From NCBI GenBank assembly GCA_002388905.1, contig DGNJ01000131.1, forward strand, positions 1,391 through 23,598: 22,208 nt of DNA. The letters are read 5' to 3'. Under the pieces are notes generated by a model. The model saw only the letters and a program-made list of their open reading frames with translations. It had not been told where the DNA came from and made no database searches. The DNA comes from Cellvibrionales bacterium UBA4495. GTDB taxonomy: Bacteria > Pseudomonadota > Gammaproteobacteria > Pseudomonadales > Porticoccaceae. Positions 7,256 to 14,608 of the stretch are shown one piece after another (within the stretch, counting starts at the first letter, position 1; the number at the start of each line of letters is the position of its first letter). The translations under genes were made by a program, and so were the position numbers.

Positions 7256-8811
7256 TGGTTTCCTGGACCTGGTTGCTGCCCCTGGCCATTATTCTCAGTT
7301 CGCTGATTCCCGGCCTGCTGATTTTTTCCCTCAAGGAGAGACAGGAAAAACTAAGAACCTTTCTCAACCTTACCGGGGCCCTGGTAAAAATGGCGCTGGT
7401 GGGAGTGATGCTGTACGGGGTGTCCAACGGCGTGGAATTCCGTTTCAGTCTCCCCTTCCTGCCCGGCGGCGGATTGCTGCTCAAGGGCGACGCCCTGTCC
7501 CTGCAGTTTGTCAGTCTCTCTTCCGTGTTGTGGCTGGCCACCACTGTCTACGCCATCGGCTATCTGGAGGATTCACCGCTGCGCTCGCGGTTTTTCGGCT
7601 ATTTCAGCCTTTGCGTCAGCGCCACCGTGGGCCTGGCCCTGGCGGGCAACCTGGTGACCTTCCTGCTGTTTTATGAGTTATTGACCCTGGCCACCTTTCC
7701 CCTGGTCGTACACCGGGGCACCAAGGCGGCCCTGCGCGCCGGTCGGGTCTATCTGGTCTACACCCTGGCCGGCGGCGCCGTCCTGCTAATGGGCGTGGTG
7801 CTGCTGCACACCGAGGCCGGCACGCCGGATTTTGTTCCCGGCGGCTATCTTTCGGGCATGGATAGCGAAGGCAACTTCAGTTCGACGGTGATTTCGGGTC
7901 TGGCGGGAGAACGCGACTTCACCCTGACCGTGGCTTTCGTGCTGCTGGTGGCCGGCCTCGGGGTCAAGGCCGCGCTGATCCCCCTGCATGGCTGGCTGCC
8001 CCAGGCCATGGTGGCTCCCGCGCCGGTCAGTGCCCTGCTGCACGCGGTGGCAGTGGTCAAGGCCGGCGTCTTCGGTCTGGTGCGCGTGGTGTACGATGTT
8101 TACGGCATCGAGTCCGTCAGGGAACTGCACCTGAACCAGCCACTGCTCTGGCTGGCGGCCGCCACTATTATTTACGGCTCCGTCAGGGCGCTGGAACAGC
8201 GGGAACTGAAAAAGCGTCTCGCCTATTCCACCGTCAGCCAGGTCTCCTATATCGCGCTGGGCGTGGCCCTGGCCGGCCCGCTGGCTGCCACCGGGGCCCT
8301 GGCCCACCTGGTCCATCAGGGCCTTATGAAAGTGACACTGTTCTACTGTGCCGGCAACTTCGCCGAAACCCTCGGGGTGCACCGGATCGAGGGCATGAAC
8401 GGGATCGGCCGGCGCATGCCGCTGACCATGGCGGCTTTCACGCTCGGCGCCCTGGGGATGATCGGGGTACCGCCCCTGGCCGGCTTTATCAGTAAATGGT
8501 ACCTGGGCCTGGGGGCTCTGGAAGTGGGCCAGGACTGGGTGTTGCTGATTCTGGTTGCCTCGGCTCTGCTCAATGCCGCTTACTTCCTGCCCCTGATTTA
8601 CCGGGGCTGGTTCGCCGCGCCGCCGGATGAATGGCCGGAAGACAAGCGCTGGCCGGCCCTGCACCCGCTGCTCGGCGAGACTCACTGGATGCTTCTGCTG
8701 CCGGCCCTGTTTACCGCCGTGCTCTCCCTCCTCGCCGGCCTGTTGGCGGGGCTGGATATCAGCCCCCTGGCGTGGGGCCAGTTGATTGTCGAACGGGAGT
8801 TTGCCCCGTGA
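7255..8811 (+). CDS. MrpD-like proton-channel subunit, second copy
   Basis: A second Proton_antipo_M protein of 518 residues. Key residues are kept: Glu141 (TFLLFYELLTLATFPLV), Lys238 (LGVKAALIPLHGWLPQAMVAPAPVSALLHAVAVVKAG, which also holds Lys269), Lys359 in the HLVHQGLMKVTLFYCAG segment, and Lys414 (GFISKWYLGLG). The HAVAVVKAGVFGLVRV wording is closer to NuoM/NuoL and Mrp-like D' proteins than the first copy is. The ATG overlaps the preceding stop by one base (TGATG). It probably replaces the NuoL-like function that MrpA would supply, although the long lateral helix of MrpA/NuoL is not evident, so that role is inference. Confidence 0.88.
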   Translation: MVSWTWLLPLAIILSSLIPGLLIFSLKERQEKLRTFLNLTGALVKMALVGVMLYGVSNGVEFRFSLPFLPGGGLLLKGDALSLQFVSLSSVLWLATTVYAIGYLEDSPLRSRFFGYFSLCVSATVGLALAGNLVTFLLFYELLTLATFPLVVHRGTKAALRAGRVYLVYTLAGGAVLLMGVVLLHTEAGTPDFVPGGYLSGMDSEGNFSSTVISGLAGERDFTLTVAFVLLVAGLGVKAALIPLHGWLPQAMVAPAPVSALLHAVAVVKAGVFGLVRVVYDVYGIESVRELHLNQPLLWLAAATIIYGSVRALEQRELKKRLAYSTVSQVSYIALGVALAGPLAATGALAHLVHQGLMKVTLFYCAGNFAETLGVHRIEGMNGIGRRMPLTMAAFTLGALGMIGVPPLAGFISKWYLGLGALEVGQDWVLLILVASALLNAAYFLPLIYRGWFAAPPDEWPEDKRWPALHPLLGETHWMLLLPALFTAVLSLLAGLLAGLDISPLAWGQLIVEREFAP

Positions 8812-10460
8812 ACGGACTCTGGTGGCTGGCCGTGGTCATGGCGCCCGTCCTCGGGGCGATGTGCCTGTGGTACCGGCCCAGGACGACGATTCCCTGGTTG
8901 TGGGTCACCTGCGCACCCGCCCTGCTGGCGGCCTTCCAGCCGCCGGCCGCCCTGGTCCCGGCGTGGCTGTGGCCTGGCGCCGAATGGGGCGCCACCGACG
9001 ATATCCGGCGAATTTTCCTGGCGCTCACCGGCCTGGTCTGGGGTTGTGCCACGGTCTTTGCCGCCGCCCGGCGTCCGGCTGCCGGAGAAGCGCGCTTCTG
9101 GCTGTTCTGGCTGCTCGCCCTGACCGGAAACCTGCTCGCCGTGATCTCCCGCGACGGGCCCGGATTCTACGTGGGCTTTTCCATTATGAGCCTGTCTGCC
9201 TATGGCCTGGTTGTGCACCCGGGCGGGCGGGAACAGCGCCGGGCCGGCCGCATCTACCTGCAGATGGCCCTGGCCGGGGAGATGCTGCTCTTTGCCGGGC
9301 TTACCCTGCGCATTCACGAAACGGGATCAGTCAACCTGGGAGACTGGCAAGCCCATGCACTGCCGCCACTGACGGGGGCACTACTGATTGCGGGGTTCGG
9401 CATCAAGATGGGTTTCTGGCCTCTGCACCTGTGGCTGCCGCCGGCCTACCGGGCGGCACCGGCGCCCGGGGCCGCGGTACTTTCGGGGTCCATGATGAAA
9501 GTGGGAGTGCTGGGGCTCTGGCTCTTTATGCCCGAAGCCGGCCCCTGGCTGCGGGACTGGACACCCTGGCTGCTGGCGCTGGGGGCCGTCAGTGCCTTCT
9601 ACGGGGTCATGGCCGGCCTGCTGCAGCGCGACGCCCAGACCGTTCTGGCCTATTCCTCGGTAAGCCAGGCCGGCTACCTGCTGGTCATCCAGGCACTGGC
9701 CTGGCACCAACCGGCAGTTCGGGAATCATGGGGGTTGCTGCTGGCCTTTTTTGCCGTGCACCACGCCACCGCCAAGAGCGCCCTTTTCCTGGGTGCCGGC
9801 CTGGCCGGGAACGTACGCCTCGGGCGCTGGCACTGGTTGCTCATGGCCCTGCCGGCGCTGGCCCTGGCGGGCCTGCCCCCGACTACCGGCATGGTGGTCA
9901 AGAACCTGATCAAGAAAGGTTTGGCGGACGATACCCTGGAAGCCTGGATACCACTTCTGTCCCTGGGTTCCCTGGCCACGGGATTGCTGGTCCTGCATGC
10001 CCTGTGGCGGATGTACCGTGCCGGACCGGCGCCGGGCGAAGGCGACAAGGCCCATCCGCTTCGGGTGTATCCGTGGGCGGTGCTCAGTCTGGCGCCACTG
10101 GTCCTGCCCTGGCTCTGGCCGGCCATGAACGAGCCCTGGCGGAAGGCCCTGGCACCGGACGCGCTCTGGTCCGCCATCTGGCCACTGCTGGTGGCCGGCG
10201 GTATCGCGGCCCTGGCCATGGTCCGGGGCTGGCGCCCGCCCGGGCGCCTTGCCTACCGGCTCGGACCGGGGCTCTCCCTGTCGTCCGGGATCATAGGCGT
10301 GCTCAACCGGTTGTCCCTTCCCGCGCTGGAATACGCGGGCGGCGGACGCTGGTGGCGCCAATGGGAGCGGCGCTGGAATCGGCTCTGGCGGGAAACCAAC
10401 CCCATCACGCTGAGCGGTTGGCTGTTGTTCCTGCTCCTCCTGCTGGGCTGGCTGTGGTAA
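8808..10460 (+). CDS. MrpD-like subunit, third copy, lacking the fifth-helix Glu
   Basis: The third and most divergent Proton_antipo_M protein of the cluster, 550 residues. Lys200 (GFGIKMGFWPLHLWLPPAYRAAPAPGA), Lys231 (SGSMMKVGVLGLW) and Lys365 (TTGMVVKNLIKKG) hold the normal lysine positions. The fifth-helix glutamate is missing: the matching segment reads GFYVGFSIMSLSAYG, with Ser125 where the first copy has Glu133. Proton loading at that site is therefore unlikely or altered. The C-terminal ~120 residues extend beyond the family core and end in a last hydrophobic helix. The GTG start overlaps the preceding stop by 4 bases, with GGGAG at 8795-8799. Its end lies 4 bases from the convergent acyl-CoA ligase. 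Confidence 0.85.
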   Translation: MNGLWWLAVVMAPVLGAMCLWYRPRTTIPWLWVTCAPALLAAFQPPAALVPAWLWPGAEWGATDDIRRIFLALTGLVWGCATVFAAARRPAAGEARFWLFWLLALTGNLLAVISRDGPGFYVGFSIMSLSAYGLVVHPGGREQRRAGRIYLQMALAGEMLLFAGLTLRIHETGSVNLGDWQAHALPPLTGALLIAGFGIKMGFWPLHLWLPPAYRAAPAPGAAVLSGSMMKVGVLGLWLFMPEAGPWLRDWTPWLLALGAVSAFYGVMAGLLQRDAQTVLAYSSVSQAGYLLVIQALAWHQPAVRESWGLLLAFFAVHHATAKSALFLGAGLAGNVRLGRWHWLLMALPALALAGLPPTTGMVVKNLIKKGLADDTLEAWIPLLSLGSLATGLLVLHALWRMYRAGPAPGEGDKAHPLRVYPWAVLSLAPLVLPWLWPAMNEPWRKALAPDALWSAIWPLLVAGGIAALAMVRGWRPPGRLAYRLGPGLSLSSGIIGVLNRLSLPALEYAGGGRWWRQWERRWNRLWRETNPITLSGWLLFLLLLLGWLW

Positions 10461-10471
10461 CCCTTCAGCCC
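10445..10471 (+). terminator. Possible weak hairpin terminator after the mrp operon
   Basis: A perfect 6-bp inverted repeat, GGGCTG (10445-10450) and CAGCCC (10466-10471), encloses the stop codon of the last mrp gene and the 4-base gap to fadD. In the + direction it is followed by GCCTCTTTC, a poor T-run. It is the only hairpin I see at this convergent junction and may be chance in DNA of this GC content. Confidence 0.22.
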
Positions 10472-12078
10472 GCCTCTTTCAGCGCCCGGCGCAACACCTT
10501 GCCGACATTGGACTTGGGGAGTTCGTCAACAAATTCCACCTGCCTGGGCACCTTGTAGGCGGCCAGGGTCTGCCGGGCAAAATGGCGGATGTCGTCGGCG
10601 GAGAGGTGCGGATTGCTGACCACGGCAATCAGCTTCACCGCCTCCACGGTTTCGGGATCGGGCACCCCCACCACCGCACACTCGACAATATCGGGATGGC
10701 GGGCGATGGCATCCTCCACTTCGTTGGGATAGACGTTGAACCCCGACACCACGATCATATCCTTGAGCCGGTCGACAATACTCAGGTAGCCATCCGCGTC
10801 CATGACCGCCACGTCCCCGGTGTGAAGCCAACCCTGCTCATCGAGCATCTCGCGGGTCTCCTCCGGCCGCTGCCAGTAGCCCGCCATCACCTGGGGACCG
10901 CGGATCCAGAGCTCGCCGGGCTCACCCTGGGGTACCGGCTGCCGGTCGGCGTCCAGCAGGCGGCACTCGGTATCCGGCAGCAGCTTGCCCACGGTGCCCA
11001 GCCGGGGCTGTGCCGGCGGGTTGAGGGAAACCACGGGGCTGGCTTCGGTGAGTCCGTAGCCCTCGATTACCTTGCAGCCGGTAACCGCTTCCCAGCGCTC
11101 AGCGGTGTCACGGGTCAGGGCCATGCCCCCCGAGACGGTGATGCGCAGGCGGGAAAAGTCCAGCTTGCGGAAACCAGGGTGCCGGCACAGGGCGTTGAAC
11201 AGGGTATTCAGGCCCGCGAACAGGGTGAAGCGCTCTCTCCTGAGGGCGCGGACGAAACGGCCCAGGTTGCGGGGGTCGGGAATGAGTATCACCCGGGCAC
11301 CGATACCAATGCCCAGCAACATGCACAGCATAAAGGAGAAAATGTGGTAGATGGGCAGGGGAGCGACCATGATTTCCTCCCCCTCCCGCAGCGCGCCGTC
11401 CAGGAATCCCTCCACCTGGCGGATATTGCTGAGCAGGTTGGCGTGGCTGAGCATGGCACCCTTGGCGATACCGGTGGTACCGCCGGTGTACTGGAGTACC
11501 GCCAGGTCGTTGCTGTCCCCGGCCACCGGTTCGGTGACGGCAAACCCGGCACCTTGGGCCAACGCATCCCTGAACCGCACCGCCGTCCCCTTGAGCCGGG
11601 ACGCCGCCTTCTGAAGCCGGCGTGCCCGGACCACGCCGTTGATCAGCCACCGCCTGCCGGCAGGATGCAAATCGGCGGGCTCGGTCACGATCACCCGTTC
11701 CAGGTTCACATGATCCATGACCCCGGCGGTCTTGTCGGCAAAATCCCCCAGCACGATCGCGGCCCGGGCGCCCGCATCATTGAGCTGATGGATCAGTTCC
11801 CGCTCCGTATACAGGGGATTGGTGTTGACCACCACCAGCCCCGCCCGGAGGGCGGCCACCACCGCCACCGGGTACTGGAGCAGGTTGGGCAACTGGATGG
11901 CAATGCGGTCGCCGGGCTCGAGCCCGGCGCCGTGGCGCAGATAACCGGCAAGATGCCCGGCCAGGTTGTCCAGCTCGCCGAATGTCAGGGTGTGCCCGAG
12001 ACAGCTGAATGCCGGCTTGTCGGCATAGCTGCGGCAGCGCTCCGCGAAAAAGTCTGTCAGCGTTCCCGTTGTGTTCAT
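10465..12078 (-). CDS. fadD: Long-chain fatty acid--CoA ligase (FadD type)
   Basis: Adenylate-forming enzyme of 537 residues that activates fatty acids with ATP and then forms acyl-CoA. Motifs in order: the ATP-binding loop YTGGTTGIAKGA at residues 197-208, EGYGLTEASPVV at 339-350, LHTGDVAVMDADGYLSIVDRLKDMI at 418-442 with the hinge Asp/Arg pair, FNVYPNEVEDAI at 447-458, and the catalytic Lys527 in SNVGKVLRR. NTNPLYTERELIHQLNDAGA is typical of FadD rather than acetyl-CoA synthetase. The length matches FadD (about 560). ATG 12078 is preceded by GCGAGG at a good distance. The gene is transcribed toward the mrp operon and away from the UPF0178 gene. No other beta-oxidation gene is in the window. 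Confidence 0.93.
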   Translation of the reverse strand: MNTTGTLTDFFAERCRSYADKPAFSCLGHTLTFGELDNLAGHLAGYLRHGAGLEPGDRIAIQLPNLLQYPVAVVAALRAGLVVVNTNPLYTERELIHQLNDAGARAAIVLGDFADKTAGVMDHVNLERVIVTEPADLHPAGRRWLINGVVRARRLQKAASRLKGTAVRFRDALAQGAGFAVTEPVAGDSNDLAVLQYTGGTTGIAKGAMLSHANLLSNIRQVEGFLDGALREGEEIMVAPLPIYHIFSFMLCMLLGIGIGARVILIPDPRNLGRFVRALRRERFTLFAGLNTLFNALCRHPGFRKLDFSRLRITVSGGMALTRDTAERWEAVTGCKVIEGYGLTEASPVVSLNPPAQPRLGTVGKLLPDTECRLLDADRQPVPQGEPGELWIRGPQVMAGYWQRPEETREMLDEQGWLHTGDVAVMDADGYLSIVDRLKDMIVVSGFNVYPNEVEDAIARHPDIVECAVVGVPDPETVEAVKLIAVVSNPHLSADDIRHFARQTLAAYKVPRQVEFVDELPKSNVGKVLRRALKEAG

Positions 12079-12100
12079 TGTGCCTCGCTTTTTTGAGAAT

Positions 12101-12165
12101 ATCCTAACACGAGTCCCATACAGGCCACCTGTACGTTAGGATTCAATTCGTCGGCCGAAGCCGAC
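12101..12165. promoter_or_regulatory. Palindrome-rich divergent control region between fadD and yaiI
   Basis: The 117-base gap between these divergent genes contains three perfect inverted repeats. ATCCTAAC (12101-12108) pairs with GTTAGGAT (12135-12142). TACAGG-CCA-CCTGTA lies inside it at 12119-12133. GTCGGC-CGAA-GCCGAC, a 6-bp stem with a four-base loop, is at 12150-12165. On the minus strand TAGGAT within the outer arm could act as a -10 box for fadD. On the plus strand TATCCT (12100-12105) is a weak -10 candidate for yaiI. The repeats could be repressor sites or, for the + transcript, a folded leader. The regulator is not identifiable. Confidence 0.45.
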
Positions 12166-12195
12166 CCCACAATCGGATTCTGGAGTAGCCATTCA

Positions 12196-12645
12196 ATGAA
12201 AATCTGGGTCGATGCCGACGCCTGCCCCCGCGCCGTGCGGGAGATTCTCTTCCGGGCCGCGCGCAACCGGGCCGTGGATGTCGTCCTGGTGGCCAATCAG
12301 GCCCTCAACGTCCCGCCTTCGCCCCGGATTCGCGGTATCCAGGTGGCCGGGGGCTTCGATGTGGCCGACGACTACATTGTCGAGCACCTCGAGGCCGGCG
12401 ATCTCGTCATCACTGCCGATATTCCCCTGGCCGCGCAGGTGGTGGACAAGGGCGCCGAGGCGCTCAATCCCCGGGGCGAGCGCTATACGGCGGAAAACAT
12501 CCGCCAGCGGCTGGCCATGCGCGACCTTATGGAAAGCCTGCGCAGCAGCGGACAGGTGAGCGGCGGCCCCGCCGCCCTGGGCCGCCAGGATATCCAGCAG
12601 TTCGCCAACAAACTGGACCGGTGGCTGACAAAACACGCCCAGTAG
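12196..12645 (+). CDS. yaiI: YaiI/YqxD family protein (UPF0178)
   Basis: A 149-residue protein of the UPF0178/DUF188 family, widespread in bacteria and of unproven function; its fold is related to PIN-like nucleases. The N-terminal signature [18 protein letters not shown] is plain, and further family motifs follow: VANQ near residue 34, [12 protein letters not shown] near 53 and [20 protein letters not shown] at 68-87. The acidic residues in DADACP and TADIPLA would be the metal site if the nuclease relation holds. Length and order match E. coli YaiI (about 150). ATG 12196 has GGAG at 12182-12185. It is divergent from fadD and is followed after 95 bases by deaD, which has its own likely promoter. 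Confidence 0.9.
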   Translation: MKIWVDADACPRAVREILFRAARNRAVDVVLVANQALNVPPSPRIRGIQVAGGFDVADDYIVEHLEAGDLVITADIPLAAQVVDKGAEALNPRGERYTAENIRQRLAMRDLMESLRSSGQVSGGPAALGRQDIQQFANKLDRWLTKHAQ

Positions 12646-12661
12646 CGGGGATTAAAACAGG

Positions 12662-12690
12662 TTCCCAATCGCGGCGGCCCTGCGTATACT
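12662..12690 (+). promoter_or_regulatory. Probable sigma-70 promoter of deaD
   Basis: TTCCCA (12662-12667, four of six to the -35 consensus), a 17-base spacer, then TATACT (12685-12690, five of six to the -10 consensus) in the 95-base gap before deaD. Transcription would start near 12697, giving a leader of about 44 bases. There is no visible terminator after yaiI, so read-through from that gene is also possible. Confidence 0.5.
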
Positions 12691-12740
12691 TCGCCACCAA
12701 GCCACATTTGCCTCCGGGCACCATCTTTGCAGGCACCACC

Positions 12741-14591
12741 ATGACTTCCCCCTCCTTTGACGCCCTGGGCCTCGCCGCGCCCATTCTGGGCACGTTGCAG
12801 GAACTCGGCTACGAGCAGCCCACTCCCATCCAGGCCCAGGCCATACCCCTGCTGCTGGCGGGCGACAATCTGCTGGGCGTAGCCCAGACCGGTACCGGCA
12901 AAACGGCAGCCTTTGCCCTGCCCCTGCTCAGTAACCTGGATGCCGGCCAGCGCGCGCCCCAGTGCCTGGTGCTGACACCCACGCGCGAACTGGCCATCCA
13001 GGTGGCCGAGGCTTTCCAGCGCTACGCCCGCCACCTGGGCAAGTTCCACGTGCTGCCCATTTACGGCGGCCAGGACATGGGCACCCAGCTGCGGGCCCTG
13101 AAGCGCGGTGTCCAGGTGGTGGTGGGCACGCCGGGCCGGATACAGGATCACCTGCGCCGGGGCAGCCTGGACCTGGGCTCGATCCGGTCCGTGGTGCTCG
13201 ACGAGGCGGACGAAATGCTGCGCATGGGTTTTATCGACGATGTCGAGAGCATCCTCGCCGAGACCCCCGAAGGCGCCCAGCGGGCCCTGTTTTCCGCCAC
13301 CATGCCCGCGCCCATCGCCCGCATTGCCGCCCGCTATCTGCCCGATGCCCGGCAAGTGCATATCGAGAGCAAGACCCGCACCGTGGAGCGCATCGAGCAA
13401 TCCTTCCTGCTGGTCGCCAACAACAACGAGAAGCTGGATGCCCTGACCCGGATACTCGAGGTTGAATCCTTTGACGGCCTTATCGTCTTCGTGCGCACCA
13501 AGGCCAATACCGTGGAACTGGCGGAAAAACTCGAGGCCCGGGGGTTCGCCGCGGCGGCATTGAACGGCGACCTCAACCAGCAGTTGCGCGAGCGCACCGT
13601 GGGCCGGCTCAAGTCCGGCGATCTGGATATCATCGTCGCTACGGATGTGGCGGCCCGGGGGCTGGACGTGGAACGAATCAGCCACGTGATCAATTTTGAC
13701 GTCCCCTATGACGCGGAATCCTACGTTCACCGTATCGGCCGCACCGGCCGGGCCGGACGGGAGGGCCGGGCCATTCTCTTCGTCACTCACCGGGAGCGCC
13801 GGCTGCTGCACAGCATCGAAAAATCCACCCGCCAGCCCATTGCGCCCATGTCCCTGCCCTCCGGTGCCCAGGTGGGGGAACAACGCCGCCAGCAGTTTCT
13901 GCAGGAACTGGAGGAAATGCTTAACCGGGCGGAGCTGGGGCCCTTCCGCGACCTGGTGCTGACTTTCGCCGAGACCACCGGCAGCGAACCCGTGGATATC
14001 GCCGCCGCCCTGGTTTACCGCCAGCAGCGGGAGCGCCCCCTGTTCCCGACCTTCCGGGAGCCGAAAAAGGCCCCGGACAAGCAGAAAAAAGAGCGCGGCG
14101 AGCGGCCGGAGAAAAACCGCGGTGGCGGCCGCCCCGCCGCCACCGACAGCCTGGCGATGGAAACCTATCGCCTGGAAGTCGGGCGCGACCACGGTGTGCA
14201 ACCCAAGGACATCGTCGGCGCCATCGCCAACGAGGCGGACCTGGAAAGCCAGTACATCGGCCGTATCGAGATTCAGGGCGAGTACAGTACCGTGGATCTG
14301 CCGGAAGGCATGCCCAAACCCCTGCTCCAGCACCTGCGCCGGATGCGCATCTGCCAGCAACCTTCGGGCATTCATCTGCTAACAAGCGATGGCAAAAGGG
14401 TTCCCCACAAGCCCGCTGGACGTCCGGGGGCTCGTGCCGGTAACCTTGACGACCGGCCCCGCAGCCATAAAAGCAGCCACAAGAAAGCCAGGACGGACGA
14501 GCGCGGCAAGACGCCGGCGAAACCGTTCAAGGCAAAATCCGCGAAAGCCGGCAAGGGTCCCCGCAAGAGAAGCCGGCAGCAACACAGCTGA
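12741..14591 (+). CDS. deaD: DEAD-box RNA helicase (DeaD/CsdA-like)
   Basis: ATP-dependent RNA helicase of 616 residues, probably acting in ribosome assembly and RNA turnover, often under cold stress. Ordered motifs: Q motif GYEQPTPIQAQAIP (23-36), Walker A AQTGTGKT (48-55), PTRELA (80-85), TPGR (130-133), DEAD (154-157), SAT (185-187), VRTK (251-254), ARGLDV (305-310) and HRIGRTGR (330-337). Residues ~475-545 (LEVGRDHGVQPKDIVGAIAN to VDLPEGMP) form a DbpA-type RNA-binding domain as in DeaD. The last ~65 residues are a Lys/Arg-rich tail. I chose ATG 12741 because the Q-motif distance is normal. An earlier in-frame start overlapping yaiI adds residues unlike the family. trmA follows after 17 bases, probably in the same transcript. 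Confidence 0.94.
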   Translation: MTSPSFDALGLAAPILGTLQELGYEQPTPIQAQAIPLLLAGDNLLGVAQTGTGKTAAFALPLLSNLDAGQRAPQCLVLTPTRELAIQVAEAFQRYARHLGKFHVLPIYGGQDMGTQLRALKRGVQVVVGTPGRIQDHLRRGSLDLGSIRSVVLDEADEMLRMGFIDDVESILAETPEGAQRALFSATMPAPIARIAARYLPDARQVHIESKTRTVERIEQSFLLVANNNEKLDALTRILEVESFDGLIVFVRTKANTVELAEKLEARGFAAAALNGDLNQQLRERTVGRLKSGDLDIIVATDVAARGLDVERISHVINFDVPYDAESYVHRIGRTGRAGREGRAILFVTHRERRLLHSIEKSTRQPIAPMSLPSGAQVGEQRRQQFLQELEEMLNRAELGPFRDLVLTFAETTGSEPVDIAAALVYRQQRERPLFPTFREPKKAPDKQKKERGERPEKNRGGGRPAATDSLAMETYRLEVGRDHGVQPKDIVGAIANEADLESQYIGRIEIQGEYSTVDLPEGMPKPLLQHLRRMRICQQPSGIHLLTSDGKRVPHKPAGRPGARAGNLDDRPRSHKSSHKKARTDERGKTPAKPFKAKSAKAGKGPRKRSRQQHS

Positions 14592-14608
14592 CACGAGCGC
14601 CGCGAAAC

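Noticed and set aside
5831..10460. Respiratory complex I (nuoL, nuoM, nuoN) as the identity of the three channel genes
   Set aside because: No nuo redox or quinone-module genes are present; the neighbours are MrpE, F, G, B and C, which fix the Mrp/Mbh type.
8786..10558. 590-codon + strand frame overlapping the third channel subunit
   Set aside because: It is a shifted frame of a clear membrane-protein gene; the translation is Gly/Pro/Arg-rich and lacks hydrophobic helices or motifs.
12483..14375. 630-codon antisense frame over deaD, and similar long ones over trmA and the barrel gene
   Set aside because: The + strand genes carry complete family motifs; the antisense products are low-complexity His/Gln/Gly-rich sequences without recognisable domains.
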